Source of the DNA: Elusimicrobiota bacterium
GTDB taxonomy: Bacteria; Elusimicrobiota; Elusimicrobia; UBA1565; UBA9628
Direction of reading: 5' to 3'
DNA length: 46,264 nt
Assembly (NCBI GenBank): GCA_003151975.1
Contig: PLZD01000044.1
Span: 1 to 46,264, forward strand
Shown here: positions 9,164 to 16,789 of the stretch, piece by piece
Layout of the letters: each line of letters opens with the position of its first letter
Numbering within the stretch: the first letter of the stretch is position 1
The notes under the pieces: generated by a model
The model's database searches: none
The model's input: only the letters and a program-made list of their open reading frames with translations
Told to the model about the DNA's origin: nothing
Translations under genes and position numbers: made by a program

Positions 9164-10211
9164 TCTTGTCCGGGATCAGCGGTTCCGGCTCGCCGTCCGC
9201 AGCGCTCTTGACCTTTTTGACGAAGCCCTTGCCGAGCAGGCCGTTGATCTTCTCGTACGCCGGCGCCAGCGCCGCGACGAAGGCCTTCTTCCCGGCGGCG
9301 CTCAAGTACACGGGCTTAACGCCTTTGGAGATCATTCCGAGCATCGAGTCCTGATTGAGCTTGATCGTCTTGGCGCGCTCGAGGCGTCCGGCCCTGCGCG
9401 ATTCCTCGACGATGAGCTTCTGGAACTCCTTCGGCAGGCTCGCGAAGAACTTGTCGTTGACGTAGGTCACGCTGACAAGGTACGTGGAGCCCGGCATATT
9501 GAAGTACTTGAAGGTGCGGTCGAGGTCGGTGCGCTGAAAGTTGCGCCAAGTGATGACGACCGCGTCCAGCTCGCCTTGCGAGGCGAGCAAGTTGATCTTG
9601 TCGAGGTCGTGGGCGATGGCCACGGGCTTGGCGCCGAGGCTCTCGAGCCAGGCCGCGTTGACCGCGTCTCCGTAGACGCCGACCTTCATGCCCTTGAGGT
9701 CCTCGGGCTTGCGGATCGGGCGGCTCAAGCTGGCCACGCCGTTGGCGCCGCCGCTGTAGGTGAACGAGAGCCCAGTCAGATGGTGGGCGCTCATGTCGTC
9801 AAGCAAGTTCTGCCCAACGGGCCCGTCGAGCACGCCCTCCATGTGCGTGTAGTCGCGCATCAAGTACGGGGCCTCGAACACGTTCATGCGGGGATCGAGG
9901 GGGGCCACGACGTCCGTGAAGGAGTGGCCCATCTGGGCCTCGCCGCGGGCGACCTTGCCGGCGATCTCCGGGGCCTCGGGTGCCGCGTCAGACGACTCGG
10001 GCACGATGTCCACGGCGATCCTGCCTTCGCTGCGCATCTCGACGGCCTTCTTGAAGTTGGTCGCGGCCTCCTCGAAGAAGTCCAAGTTCTTGTGGCCGAG
10101 CAGCCACTGGATCCGGTACTGCGGCCCGGCCTTCTTGGCGTCCGCCGCGTTTGCTAAGCCCGCCTGAGCGACGAGCGCCATCGATACTGCGAGCGTTAGA
10201 GCCCTCATCAT
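9150..10211 (-). CDS. TRAP-type periplasmic solute-binding protein (DctP family), orphan
   Basis: The 353-residue protein has a signal peptide ending near ANAADA and a full DctP-family fold. Typical blocks are GHSFTDVVAPLDPRMNVFEAPYL, RPIRKPEDLKGMKVGVYGD, the LASQGELDAVVITWRNFQ hinge region and YVNDKFFASLPKEFQKLIVEESR. It should capture an organic anion or similar ligand in the periplasm. A strong GGAGGAGGAG precedes the double ATG at 10211/10208. No DctQ/DctM membrane subunits lie in the window, so the partner permease is elsewhere or absent. The gene is followed without a gap by the TPR gene, and preceded by the small remnant ORF and its promoter. Confidence 0.88.
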   Translation of the reverse strand: MMRALTLAVSMALVAQAGLANAADAKKAGPQYRIQWLLGHKNLDFFEEAATNFKKAVEMRSEGRIAVDIVPESSDAAPEAPEIAGKVARGEAQMGHSFTDVVAPLDPRMNVFEAPYLMRDYTHMEGVLDGPVGQNLLDDMSAHHLTGLSFTYSGGANGVASLSRPIRKPEDLKGMKVGVYGDAVNAAWLESLGAKPVAIAHDLDKINLLASQGELDAVVITWRNFQRTDLDRTFKYFNMPGSTYLVSVTYVNDKFFASLPKEFQKLIVEESRRAGRLERAKTIKLNQDSMLGMISKGVKPVYLSAAGKKAFVAALAPAYEKINGLLGKGFVKKVKSAADGEPEPLIPDKIALH

Positions 10212-10247
10212 ATCTCCTCCTCCCTTTGCGTCATGCGATCGATCAAG

Positions 10248-10253
10248 ATCTTA
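10248..10253 (-). promoter_or_regulatory. Possible proximal -10 box for dctP
   Basis: On the minus strand GC-TAAGAT overlaps the stop codon of the small remnant frame. It resembles other -10 boxes of the window (GC-TAAAAT, GC-TAGAAT) and would give a leader of about 30 nt carrying the strong Shine-Dalgarno of dctP. No -35 is evident. Confidence 0.3.
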
Positions 10254-10367
10254 GCGCGCGACGCGGAAGTAGGAGGGATGGTACGCGTCCTGCACCCACT
10301 CGGCGGCGTTGCCTAAGGCTGGGACTATCGAAAGGCCGTGACGAAATCCCTTTTGGATCATTGTCAT
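10251..10367 (-). pseudogene. 38-codon remnant resembling a formylglycine-generating-enzyme (SUMF1) segment
   Basis: A short minus-strand frame runs from ATG (10367; a second ATG is at 10361) to TAA (10253-10251). Its second half reads GNAAEWVQDAYHPSY, closely like the GNVWEWVQDxYHxSY segment that marks SUMF1/FGE-type proteins, and then stops a few residues later. The family is normally 250 residues or more, so this is a fragment. It sits 39 nt upstream of dctP and directly downstream of a good promoter, so it may still be transcribed as a leader peptide ahead of dctP. It could also be a genuine micro-ORF with a chance resemblance. Confidence 0.45.
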
Positions 10368-10383
10368 TTATTCCCTGATTGGG

Positions 10384-10412
10384 AGTGTAACAGGAATTCG
10401 GCTAGTGCGCAA
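10384..10412 (-). promoter_or_regulatory. Promoter of the remnant ORF-dctP-TPR unit
   Basis: On the minus strand TTGCGC (10412-10407) is followed after exactly 17 nt by TACACT (10389-10384), which is itself preceded by TG in the extended -10 position. The predicted transcript starts about 12 nt before the small frame at 10367. The remaining bases of the 349-nt stretch 10212-10560 hold the remnant frame, this promoter and the plus-strand promoter at 10526. Confidence 0.6.
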
Positions 10413-10525
10413 TAGGACAGTACGACAGTCTTTTTCCCCCGCCTGTCATTTCGTTTTAAAAATGGACTCGAAGACGTCGAGGATCTTGCCGCCGCGCGTG
10501 AGGACGTTGCGCCGCGCCAAGCCCG

Positions 10526-10554
10526 TTGACGGCGGCGGCTTCAAGGGCTACACT
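10526..10554 (+). promoter_or_regulatory. Promoter for leaderless transcript at 10561
   Basis: TTGACG (10526-10531), 17 nt, TACACT (10549-10554), then 6 nt to a GTG. This spacing puts the transcription start at or next to the start codon, and no Shine-Dalgarno is present. It is the clearest example of the leaderless arrangement in this window, and it fixes the start of the following gene downstream of longer in-frame candidates. Confidence 0.7.
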
Positions 10555-10560
10555 CAACTC

Positions 10561-11328
10561 GTGACCGAGGAACCGCTGCGCTACGCCGTGCTGATCGGAA
10601 AGCCCGAGGATCTCAAGCCCGTGGAGCTTGCGCGCGCGCTGGCCCGGCACAAGAAGGTCCCCGAGCACGACCTCGCCGGCGCCGCGAAGCGCTGCTGGGG
10701 CATCGTCGAAGAGGACGCCTCGGAGGCCGCCGCCAAGGAGCTCGCCGGAGCGCTTACGGCCGCGAAGATCTCGGCGCTGGCGGTGCCCAAGACCTTGCTC
10801 GAGGAACTGCCGCCGGCCGCGAAGGCGCCGCTGCTTGCGCCCTTCAAGCCGGAACGGCTGAAGCTTCTCGCGGCGGCGGGCTTCAAGGAAACGACGATGC
10901 GCACCGTCACGACCACCGAGGGCCCCGACCCGACCCAGCGGGCCATCGGCCTCGGCATCACGATGATGACGGGGATGCCGACGGGCATCGGCAAGGCCAA
11001 GAAGGAGGTTCAAAAAAATGTCGAAAGCACCGAGCTCGTGTTTTTCTTGGATCTCGTCCTATCCGATCCCATGGAGCGCCTGCGCATCGACGCGCAAGAT
11101 TTCGATTTCTCCTGCCTCGGCGCCAAGAAGGGCTACAGCGCGATCGTCAACTTCCGTCAGCTGCTCTACGACCTGTCAGACGCCTCGCGCGGCGCCGTAC
11201 GCAATCGCGGCACGACCATCCTGCTCGAGCAGCGGCCCGTGCGCGAGATGGGCTATGAGTCGCTCTCCGACCTCGACCGGGAATCGCGCTGGCTTTTGAC
11301 TCTGTCGTCGCTCAAGCGCGGAGCGTGA
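10561..11328 (+). CDS. Conserved-looking cytoplasmic protein with an L7/L12-like N-terminal segment
   Basis: The 255-residue product has no signal peptide or membrane helix. The GTG at 10561 is chosen over the upstream ATG at 10405 because a promoter ends 6 nt before it and the upstream codons contain that promoter. Residues about 7-70 (RYAVLIGKPEDLKPVELARALAR ... WGIVEEDASEAAAKELAGALTAAKISALAVP) resemble the alternating helix/strand layout of the ribosomal L7/L12 C-terminal fold. The second half (about 150-255) is unrecognised and contains a charged segment with SDPMERLRIDAQDFDFSCLG. The similarity is by pattern only; I assign no function. Lytic transglycosylase follows 30 nt later with its own promoter. 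Confidence 0.7.
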   Translation: MTEEPLRYAVLIGKPEDLKPVELARALARHKKVPEHDLAGAAKRCWGIVEEDASEAAAKELAGALTAAKISALAVPKTLLEELPPAAKAPLLAPFKPERLKLLAAAGFKETTMRTVTTTEGPDPTQRAIGLGITMMTGMPTGIGKAKKEVQKNVESTELVFFLDLVLSDPMERLRIDAQDFDFSCLGAKKGYSAIVNFRQLLYDLSDASRGAVRNRGTTILLEQRPVREMGYESLSDLDRESRWLLTLSSLKRGA

Positions 11329-11342
11329 AACCGGCGTTCCTG

Positions 11343-11351
11343 TGCTAGAAT
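11343..11351 (+). promoter_or_regulatory. Extended -10 for leaderless mltB-like gene
   Basis: TGC-TAGAAT with the hexamer at 11346-11351, 7 nt before the GTG start at 11359. There is no Shine-Dalgarno and no convincing -35, as expected for an extended -10 promoter. Confidence 0.55.
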
Positions 11352-11358
11352 AAGCGCT

Positions 11359-12291
11359 GTGAACTCACCGCGCCTGCTGATCGCGCTTCTCTTGCTGCCG
11401 TCGCTGGCGAGACCGCAAGCCGTCATGGGCGACGCGGCGTTCTTCCGCGAACTCGGCGTGCTCAACGAGGGCGTGCAGGCCGACATCAAGGGCTCGCTCG
11501 TCGTCAAGAAAAACTCCGGCGAGCTGGCCAAGGACGACGCCGTGCGCATGGTGCTCGCGCATCTCAAAGGCTCCGGCGTGCCCGAGAGCTACGCGCGCGC
11601 CGCCTTCGACGATCCCGCGGTCAAGCTCTACCCCGACATCCCAGGCAAGTTCAAGCCCGGCGGCAACGCCGGGGCGACGCCGTACGATCAGTACCGCAAG
11701 TATTTCATGACGGAGGACCGGATTCAGGCGGGCGTCGATTTCTTCCGCGCGCATCGCGAGCTGTTGGCGCAAGCGGAGCAAGCTTACGGCGTCGATGCCG
11801 GTATTCTCACGGGGCTTCTCGGCGTCGAGACCGCCTACGGCACGCGGACCGGGACCTACATGGTTTTCTCGGCGCTCTACACGATCACGCTCAAGGTTCC
11901 CTCAAGGACCGACTGGGCCGCCAACGAGCTCGCCGAGTGGCTCAAGCTCTGCTACCGCCAGCGCATCGCGCCGCACTCCGTCAAAGGCTCGTATGCGGGC
12001 GCCTTCGGCTTCTTTCAGTTCATGCCGTCGTCCTTCAACCGCTTCGCGGTCGACTTCGACGGCGACGGGCGCATCTCCTTCGACGAGTGGCCCAACGTCG
12101 TGGGCAGCGTCGCCAATTATCTCGCTCTGGCGGGCTGGCAGCGCGGCGGCAGCCTCGACAAGCCCGCGAAGAACTACTACGCGATCTTCGCCTACAATCA
12201 CTCCGACAATTACGTCCGCGTGATCGTGGAATTGCGCGGCGAGATCATGCGGCGGCTGGCGCCTGCGCCCGCCGTGCCGGCCCAAAGCTAG
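11359..12291 (+). CDS. mltB: Lytic murein transglycosylase, MltB family (SLT_2)
   Basis: The 310-residue exported protein cleaves the MurNAc-GlcNAc bond of peptidoglycan with formation of an anhydro product. A signal peptide ends near residue 20. Family landmarks are GLLGVETAYG with the catalytic Glu at 157, the SYAGAFGFFQFMPSSFNRFAV block, a calcium-binding DFDGDGRISFDEW loop, and VGSVANYLALAGW followed by the AIFAYNHSDNYVRVI C-terminus. No lipobox is present, so it is probably soluble in the periplasm rather than a lipoprotein like E. coli MltB. The start is GTG in a leaderless context. Its stop codon overlaps that of the convergent gene by 4 nt in a CTAG palindrome. Confidence 0.92.
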   Translation: MNSPRLLIALLLLPSLARPQAVMGDAAFFRELGVLNEGVQADIKGSLVVKKNSGELAKDDAVRMVLAHLKGSGVPESYARAAFDDPAVKLYPDIPGKFKPGGNAGATPYDQYRKYFMTEDRIQAGVDFFRAHRELLAQAEQAYGVDAGILTGLLGVETAYGTRTGTYMVFSALYTITLKVPSRTDWAANELAEWLKLCYRQRIAPHSVKGSYAGAFGFFQFMPSSFNRFAVDFDGDGRISFDEWPNVVGSVANYLALAGWQRGGSLDKPAKNYYAIFAYNHSDNYVRVIVELRGEIMRRLAPAPAVPAQS

Positions 12292-13451
12292 GGCAGGTCC
12301 CGCTCGCAGGCCGTCCGGCTGAATTTGTCCTTGGAACCCTTGTCGATCGTGACCTGCCAGCCGGCGCAGCAGGAGCCGTCGGCGGGGCACTCCGAGCTTG
12401 AGAACCGGCCCGCATCGGCGGACTTGATCTTCTTGTCGCCGAGCCAAGCCTTCAGCTCGGGCAGCGCGGCGATTTTCTCGATGGCTTCCAGCTTGAACGC
12501 GCGTCGCTCGCCGCCGGCGATGCCGAGATAGAAATTCGGCTGCTCCGAGGAGCGCACGAAGCGCTCTTGCGCGGAGGATTTGAAGCCGGAAGTGGCCTGG
12601 TCCCAGGCGGATTGCAGGGCGGCGAGGTTCGCGCGCCACTGCTCGAAGCTCGCTTTTTGATAGGAATCCTTGATCGCGGCGCCGAGCACGTGGTCGACGA
12701 CGAACGGCTCTTCCTCCATCGCGATGATGACCGGCTTGCGGTGATGCTTCTGCAGAGCCTGCTCGATGACGGGCCGGCCCGGATAGATCTTGCCCCACGA
12801 AAGATCGGAATCTTTCAGCGTCTCGATAATGTAGTCGCGCATGCGCGCCGAGGTGTGCGCCGCGCCCGTGTAAGTGATCAAGATCTTCGGGCCCGCGGCT
12901 TTGAGGCCGGCCTTGACGTCGTCGCCGGGATTGAACTGGTCCTTCATCAAAGTCACGGCGACATGGGCGGCGACCAAAGGCTCGGTGTAGGGGAAGATGC
13001 CGTACGGCTCGCCGGGCTTGGTGTTCTTGCCGCTGCCGACGACGACCGAGGTCGCCTCCTGAAGAAAATCTCCGACGGAGACGCCGCCGTCGAGAATCGC
13101 GCCGACAATCGATTGCGCGGCTTTCTGCTCGGTCGGATTGCTGTGCGATTCACCGAGTTCGACGGCGTCGTATGTCCCTTGCCTGAGTCCTGCGACGATC
13201 TCCCGCGAGAGGGCGGCCGCGTCCATGGCGTTCTGCTGTTCGGCCTGACCGTACCAGCTGAATTGCGCGCCGAGAAGACGCAAGTATTTATCGACGAGCT
13301 GATGCTCGGCGATTTGGGCGGCCGCGCGCTGAATGGGTTGGATTTGAATCTGGGCCGCGTCCTGGGCGAAGGCCGCCTCTCCGGACATCTGCGCGCGGGC
13401 CGTGAGAGAGAACGACATCAGAAGGAGCAAAAGCAGGGTTGTGATTCGCAT
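12288..13451 (-). CDS. Exported protein with a GESH motif (ChaN/erythromycin-esterase-like), function unknown
   Basis: The 387-residue product has a clear signal peptide (to about residue 20, ARAQ). Around residue 97 it carries VELGESHSNPTEQKAAQSIV, and later ITYTGAAHTSARMRDYI. The Gly-Glu-x-His motif near a predicted strand and the later Ala-His are the hallmarks of the ChaN/TraB/EreA superfamily, whose members bind haem or act as hydrolases with Glu/His residues. The C-terminal 60 residues contain four Cys (SECPADGSCCAGW and ACERDLP), likely disulphides. The assignment to the superfamily is tentative and no substrate can be named. TATAAT ends 6 nt before its ATG. Confidence 0.6.
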   Translation of the reverse strand: MRITTLLLLLLMSFSLTARAQMSGEAAFAQDAAQIQIQPIQRAAAQIAEHQLVDKYLRLLGAQFSWYGQAEQQNAMDAAALSREIVAGLRQGTYDAVELGESHSNPTEQKAAQSIVGAILDGGVSVGDFLQEATSVVVGSGKNTKPGEPYGIFPYTEPLVAAHVAVTLMKDQFNPGDDVKAGLKAAGPKILITYTGAAHTSARMRDYIIETLKDSDLSWGKIYPGRPVIEQALQKHHRKPVIIAMEEEPFVVDHVLGAAIKDSYQKASFEQWRANLAALQSAWDQATSGFKSSAQERFVRSSEQPNFYLGIAGGERRAFKLEAIEKIAALPELKAWLGDKKIKSADAGRFSSSECPADGSCCAGWQVTIDKGSKDKFSRTACERDLP

Positions 13452-13457
13452 GATCGG

Positions 13458-13463
13458 ATTATA
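13458..13463 (-). promoter_or_regulatory. Consensus -10 (TATAAT) for leaderless GESH-motif gene
   Basis: On the minus strand TATAAT (13463-13458) is followed by 6 nt and the ATG at 13451. No Shine-Dalgarno is present. No strong -35 is seen at 17 nt. Confidence 0.6.
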
Positions 13464-13499
13464 CCGCTTAACGGCTCATCCAATCGCCGGCATATTTCC

Positions 13500-13505
13500 T
13501 AAAAT
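13500..13505 (+). promoter_or_regulatory. -10 box for leaderless M28 peptidase gene
   Basis: TAAAAT at 13500-13505 ends 5 nt before the GTG at 13511. It shares the 59-nt divergent region with the promoter of the gene on the other strand. Confidence 0.5.
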
Positions 13506-13510
13506 AAAGC

Positions 13511-14869
13511 GTGCCCGCCCACATGGCTTTGCGCCTGCGCCTCCTCGTCTGCGGCGCGCTGGCCTTCGCGTTGTGGTCCTGGCTTCACAGCCTCCACTGG
13601 TCGCTGTGGCTCATCGACGAGCTCTTCTTCACGCTGGCCGCGGCGCTTTGGCTTGGGCGCACCTTTCCCGAGCCGCCGCTGATCTCGATCGGCATCATCG
13701 TCGCGCTTTCCTTGAGGCCGTTCTTCTCCACGGCTGTCCTGTTGGCGCTCGAACTGCCGCTTCTCGGCCTGACCCTCTGGAAGCTGGCCCCCTGGCTTCA
13801 GGCGCGCCTCGCCTTGCCTCCGCCGCCCAAGGTCCCGCCCTCGACGCTGCGCCTAAGCCTGACTCTCGCCGTCCTCCTCGTCCTGCTCTTCCAGGCGCTG
13901 CGCCCGGCCTGGTTGATGGTCTCGCCTGACCGCCGGCACGGGGGTCTCATCGCGGTCTCGCCGAAGTTCCCGATCCACGACCCCGAAACGCTCTCTCCGC
14001 TGGCCAAGGCCCTGCGCGCCCACGTCGTGGCGCTGTCGCAGACCGTCGGCGAGCGCTCCCTGTACATGCCGCGATCCCAAGACAAGGCGAAGGACTACAT
14101 CGTCGCGCAGTTCCGCGCGGCCGGCCTCGAGCCCGAGGTTTTCGACTACACCGGCCTGCCGCACGGCGACTTCGTGCGAAAGCAGCCGTTCCATAATGTC
14201 GAGGCGACGCTGGGCCAGCCGGGACCGGAAGGGACGTGGATCGTGAGCGCGCATTACGATTCGGCGCCCGGCACGCCCGGCGCCGACGACAACGCCAGCG
14301 GCGTCGCCGTGGTCTTGGAGCTCGCCCGCTTGCTTAAGGAATCGCCGCCCGCGGCGGGAGTGCGCCTGGTCGCCTTCGGCACCGAGGAGCCGCCCTCCTT
14401 CGGCACGACCGACATGGGCAGCGAGCGCTGCGTGCGCGAACTGCAACGGCGCGGCATCAAGATCCGCGGGCTGATCAACCTCGAAATGCTGGGCTATTAC
14501 AACGACAACCCGAAGTCCCAGCTCTTTCCTCCATTCTTGAGTCTGTTCTATCCCGACCGCGGCTATTTCCTCGGGCTGGTGGGCAACTTGCGCAGCGCGA
14601 TGCTCACGGCCGCGGTCAGATCATCGTGGAAGAAAGTCTCGCCTTTGCCGCTCGAGACGACGATCCTGCCTTCGGTCTCCTCGACCTTGGCGCTTTCCGA
14701 CCAGCTCAACTTCTGGTCGGCCGGCGAGCGCGCGGTGATGCTCACCGACACCGCCTATTTCCGCTACCCGCACTACCACCAGGCCGAGGACACCGCCGAG
14801 AAGCTCGACTACGAGCGCATGGCCCAGGCGGCCTTGGGCGTGGCCGGCGTCCTGCGCGACCTGCGCTAA
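13511..14869 (+). CDS. Membrane-anchored M28-family zinc aminopeptidase
   Basis: The 452-residue protein has an N-terminal region of four to five hydrophobic helices (about 5-100 and 118-140), then a periplasmic M28 peptidase domain (about 170-452). Co-catalytic zinc ligands are visible in order: AHYDSAPGTPGADDNASG (His, Asp), FGTEEPPSFG (Glu-Glu), LEMLGYY (Asp/Glu position) and DTAYFRYPHYHQAEDT (Asp and final His). It should release N-terminal residues from peptides at the outer face of the inner membrane. GTG start in leaderless context; an internal ATG at 13523 is an alternative. The stop overlaps the next start as TAATG. Confidence 0.88.
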   Translation: MPAHMALRLRLLVCGALAFALWSWLHSLHWSLWLIDELFFTLAAALWLGRTFPEPPLISIGIIVALSLRPFFSTAVLLALELPLLGLTLWKLAPWLQARLALPPPPKVPPSTLRLSLTLAVLLVLLFQALRPAWLMVSPDRRHGGLIAVSPKFPIHDPETLSPLAKALRAHVVALSQTVGERSLYMPRSQDKAKDYIVAQFRAAGLEPEVFDYTGLPHGDFVRKQPFHNVEATLGQPGPEGTWIVSAHYDSAPGTPGADDNASGVAVVLELARLLKESPPAAGVRLVAFGTEEPPSFGTTDMGSERCVRELQRRGIKIRGLINLEMLGYYNDNPKSQLFPPFLSLFYPDRGYFLGLVGNLRSAMLTAAVRSSWKKVSPLPLETTILPSVSSTLALSDQLNFWSAGERAVMLTDTAYFRYPHYHQAEDTAEKLDYERMAQAALGVAGVLRDLR

Positions 14870-15624
14870 TGCGAATGAAGAGAAACCGGCGCGCCGTTGT
14901 ACTCGCCGTGATTTGCTTTTGCGCTTCCGCCGCGGAGGCCGCGCTCATCGGCCATCTGCTGCCGACTCCGGCGGTGGCCGCTCTCGAGCGGTGCCGGATG
15001 CCTTTCGATTACAACAACGGCGAAATCTCCGGCGTCGTGGAGTCGCCCTGGCCCGAGATTTTTATCGAGGACCGCCCGCTCAAGACAGCCAAGGACCTGG
15101 TCTCCGGCGAGAATCATTTCTGGCGCCGCTGCGGCGCGCAAAAAGATTGGCACGCCGACAATCCTCGCCGGCTGTGGGACATGCGGGCCATGTCCGTCGT
15201 TATTACACGCATGACCGCGGACTCGGAGGCGAAGGCCCGGGCCTTCGTTGCGAAAACGATGGAGACCCACGGCGGCGTCAAGCTCGACGCCCGCCGCGAT
15301 CCCACCGGGATGCTGAGCTCCTATCGACAGTTCGACGATTTGGGCACGCTTCCGATCGAGGGTCATGAGACGCCCGTCTATTGCGCGTACAGGGGCGGAG
15401 GAGGCTCGCGCTGCCTGCTGGCGTACTTCCCTGCGGCGGCTCCCGACGGCGGCCGCTATGTCTACTACGCCATCCGCACGACGGACATCTACATGGACGA
15501 GATGTTTCTCACTCCACTGCTCGCCAGCCTGAGATTTTCTCCGAAGGCTCACGCCTCGGAGAGCAAAGGTTCGCGGACGACCCTCGAGCTTTGGTCCAAT
15601 CAGCGGACGTACGTCCGGAATTAA
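14869..15624 (+). CDS. Exported protein of unknown function
   Basis: A 251-residue product with a typical signal peptide (basic MRMKRNRR, hydrophobic core, cleavage near AEA-AL). The mature part has four or five Cys and many aromatic residues and ends in a basic tail. No family is recognised; parts such as VVITRMTADSEAKARAF and VYYAIRTTDIYMDEMFL suggest an alpha/beta domain that may bind rather than catalyse. Translation is coupled to the M28 peptidase gene by TAATG (an alternative ATG lies 6 nt downstream). It ends 3 nt before the stop of the convergent JAMM-like gene. Confidence 0.65.
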   Translation: MRMKRNRRAVVLAVICFCASAAEAALIGHLLPTPAVAALERCRMPFDYNNGEISGVVESPWPEIFIEDRPLKTAKDLVSGENHFWRRCGAQKDWHADNPRRLWDMRAMSVVITRMTADSEAKARAFVAKTMETHGGVKLDARRDPTGMLSSYRQFDDLGTLPIEGHETPVYCAYRGGGGSRCLLAYFPAAAPDGGRYVYYAIRTTDIYMDEMFLTPLLASLRFSPKAHASESKGSRTTLELWSNQRTYVRN

Positions 15625-15627
15625 GCG

Positions 15628-16692
15628 CTAAGATTTCCCGGCGAGGCGGAGGGCGTCGTGGCGCTCTTGGAAGTGCCGGCGCCAATCGTCCGAGCGGTAG
15701 ACGATCTTCTTCATCTTGTTGAGGTCGATCGTCTTGGTCTCGCCGAGAACCGAGGCGTCGTACACGATGAAGCCGTCCGGCTGGAACGCGATGGTCAGGA
15801 ACTGCCCGTCGTCGACGGCGTTCTGCATGTCGGGGCCGCTGGGCTCGCTGCCGCCGCCCCAGCCGGCGGGCTCGTCGTGCGGCGGGTGGGTGTGCCAGCG
15901 GCCGACGTAGCGGCCGGACCAGTCCTGCGCGCACACGGCGCGCAGCTGCGCCGCGGGCTCCAGCGTGAAGCTGGACGCGGAATTCTCGGCGATCGTGCGC
16001 GTGGCCAAAGCGAGCAAGGCGTCGCGCTTGTCTTGAGCGTCTCCGCGCGCCTTCATGCGGTCGAGCACGCCGAGCACGCTTTTAAGCGTTCCCGCGTCGT
16101 CGATCGTCTTCATCTCCTCGGGATGTTGGTCGTAAATGGCGCGTAGGGCGGCCGGGTCGCGGCGCGCGGCCATGATCTCGTGCAGGACCGGACGCGCGAA
16201 GTCGTCGATGTAGCGCAGGCGCGGGCTCGGTTCCATCGTCGCCTCGCCGCCGACTTCGAGGACGAGCCGCCGGCCGTCCAGATCGATGGCATCGTCGATC
16301 ATCTTGTCGAAGACGGCGCGCACGGCGTCGACGCCCGCGCGCGAGAGAAAAGCGTCGCGCAGCTCGTCGGAAGTCGGGGACGGCGCTTGCCCGAGATCGA
16401 GGTACTGGCGCATGCTGTCGAGGGCGCGACCGAGCGAGTCTGAAAGAGGGATGGCGCCCGCTCCGGGCCGAGAGAGCTCGAAGCCGCGCTTGCCGAAGAC
16501 GAGATGCGCGTCCTCGGCGCCGGCGAGCGCGGCTTTGACACGCTTGGCTTCGTCTCGCGTGCCGGCGACATCGGTTGCGGCGAGGCGCTCGATACCCATC
16601 GCGAGTACGGAACCCTCCACCGGCTTCGCGGGCACGGACGGATCATTCGCGAAGGCCGCGTGGGCGATGAGCAGCAGAGCGTAAAGCGTCAC
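15628..16692 (-). CDS. Exported JAMM/MPN-like putative metallopeptidase
   Basis: The 354-residue protein begins at a GTG and has a short signal peptide (cleavage near AFA-ND). The first 250 residues are helical and unrecognised. Near the C-terminus GRYVGRWHTHP (His 267 and His 269) is followed by SEPSGPDMQNA (Ser 285, Asp 288) and FLTIAFQPDGFIVYDAS. This spacing matches the JAMM zinc-binding signature HxHP-x(n)-SxxD and the strand after it. JAMM enzymes are usually cytoplasmic isopeptidases, so an exported one is unusual. The catalytic upstream Glu could be E246 or a residue further N-terminal; I cannot place it. A TACACT box ends 6 nt before the GTG. Confidence 0.6.
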   Translation of the reverse strand: MTLYALLLIAHAAFANDPSVPAKPVEGSVLAMGIERLAATDVAGTRDEAKRVKAALAGAEDAHLVFGKRGFELSRPGAGAIPLSDSLGRALDSMRQYLDLGQAPSPTSDELRDAFLSRAGVDAVRAVFDKMIDDAIDLDGRRLVLEVGGEATMEPSPRLRYIDDFARPVLHEIMAARRDPAALRAIYDQHPEEMKTIDDAGTLKSVLGVLDRMKARGDAQDKRDALLALATRTIAENSASSFTLEPAAQLRAVCAQDWSGRYVGRWHTHPPHDEPAGWGGGSEPSGPDMQNAVDDGQFLTIAFQPDGFIVYDASVLGETKTIDLNKMKKIVYRSDDWRRHFQERHDALRLAGKS

Positions 16693-16698
16693 ATGTTC

Positions 16699-16704
16699 AG
16701 TGTA
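16699..16704 (-). promoter_or_regulatory. -10 box for leaderless JAMM-like gene
   Basis: On the minus strand TACACT (16704-16699) is followed by 6 nt and the GTG start at 16692. No Shine-Dalgarno. The surrounding 97-nt spacer is very rich in GGGC/GGCC palindromes. Confidence 0.5.
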
Positions 16705-16789
16705 GCGGGAGCATTGACCGGGCGGTTGGGCCGCTCGGCCCCGGACGGGCGGCCTACCGGCCTACAAGCGGTGCGGGTCCTTTGCCGGC

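Noticed and set aside
10405-10560. N-terminal extension of the gene at 10561
   Set aside because: These codons contain the TTGACG-17-TACACT promoter that ends 6 nt before GTG 10561.
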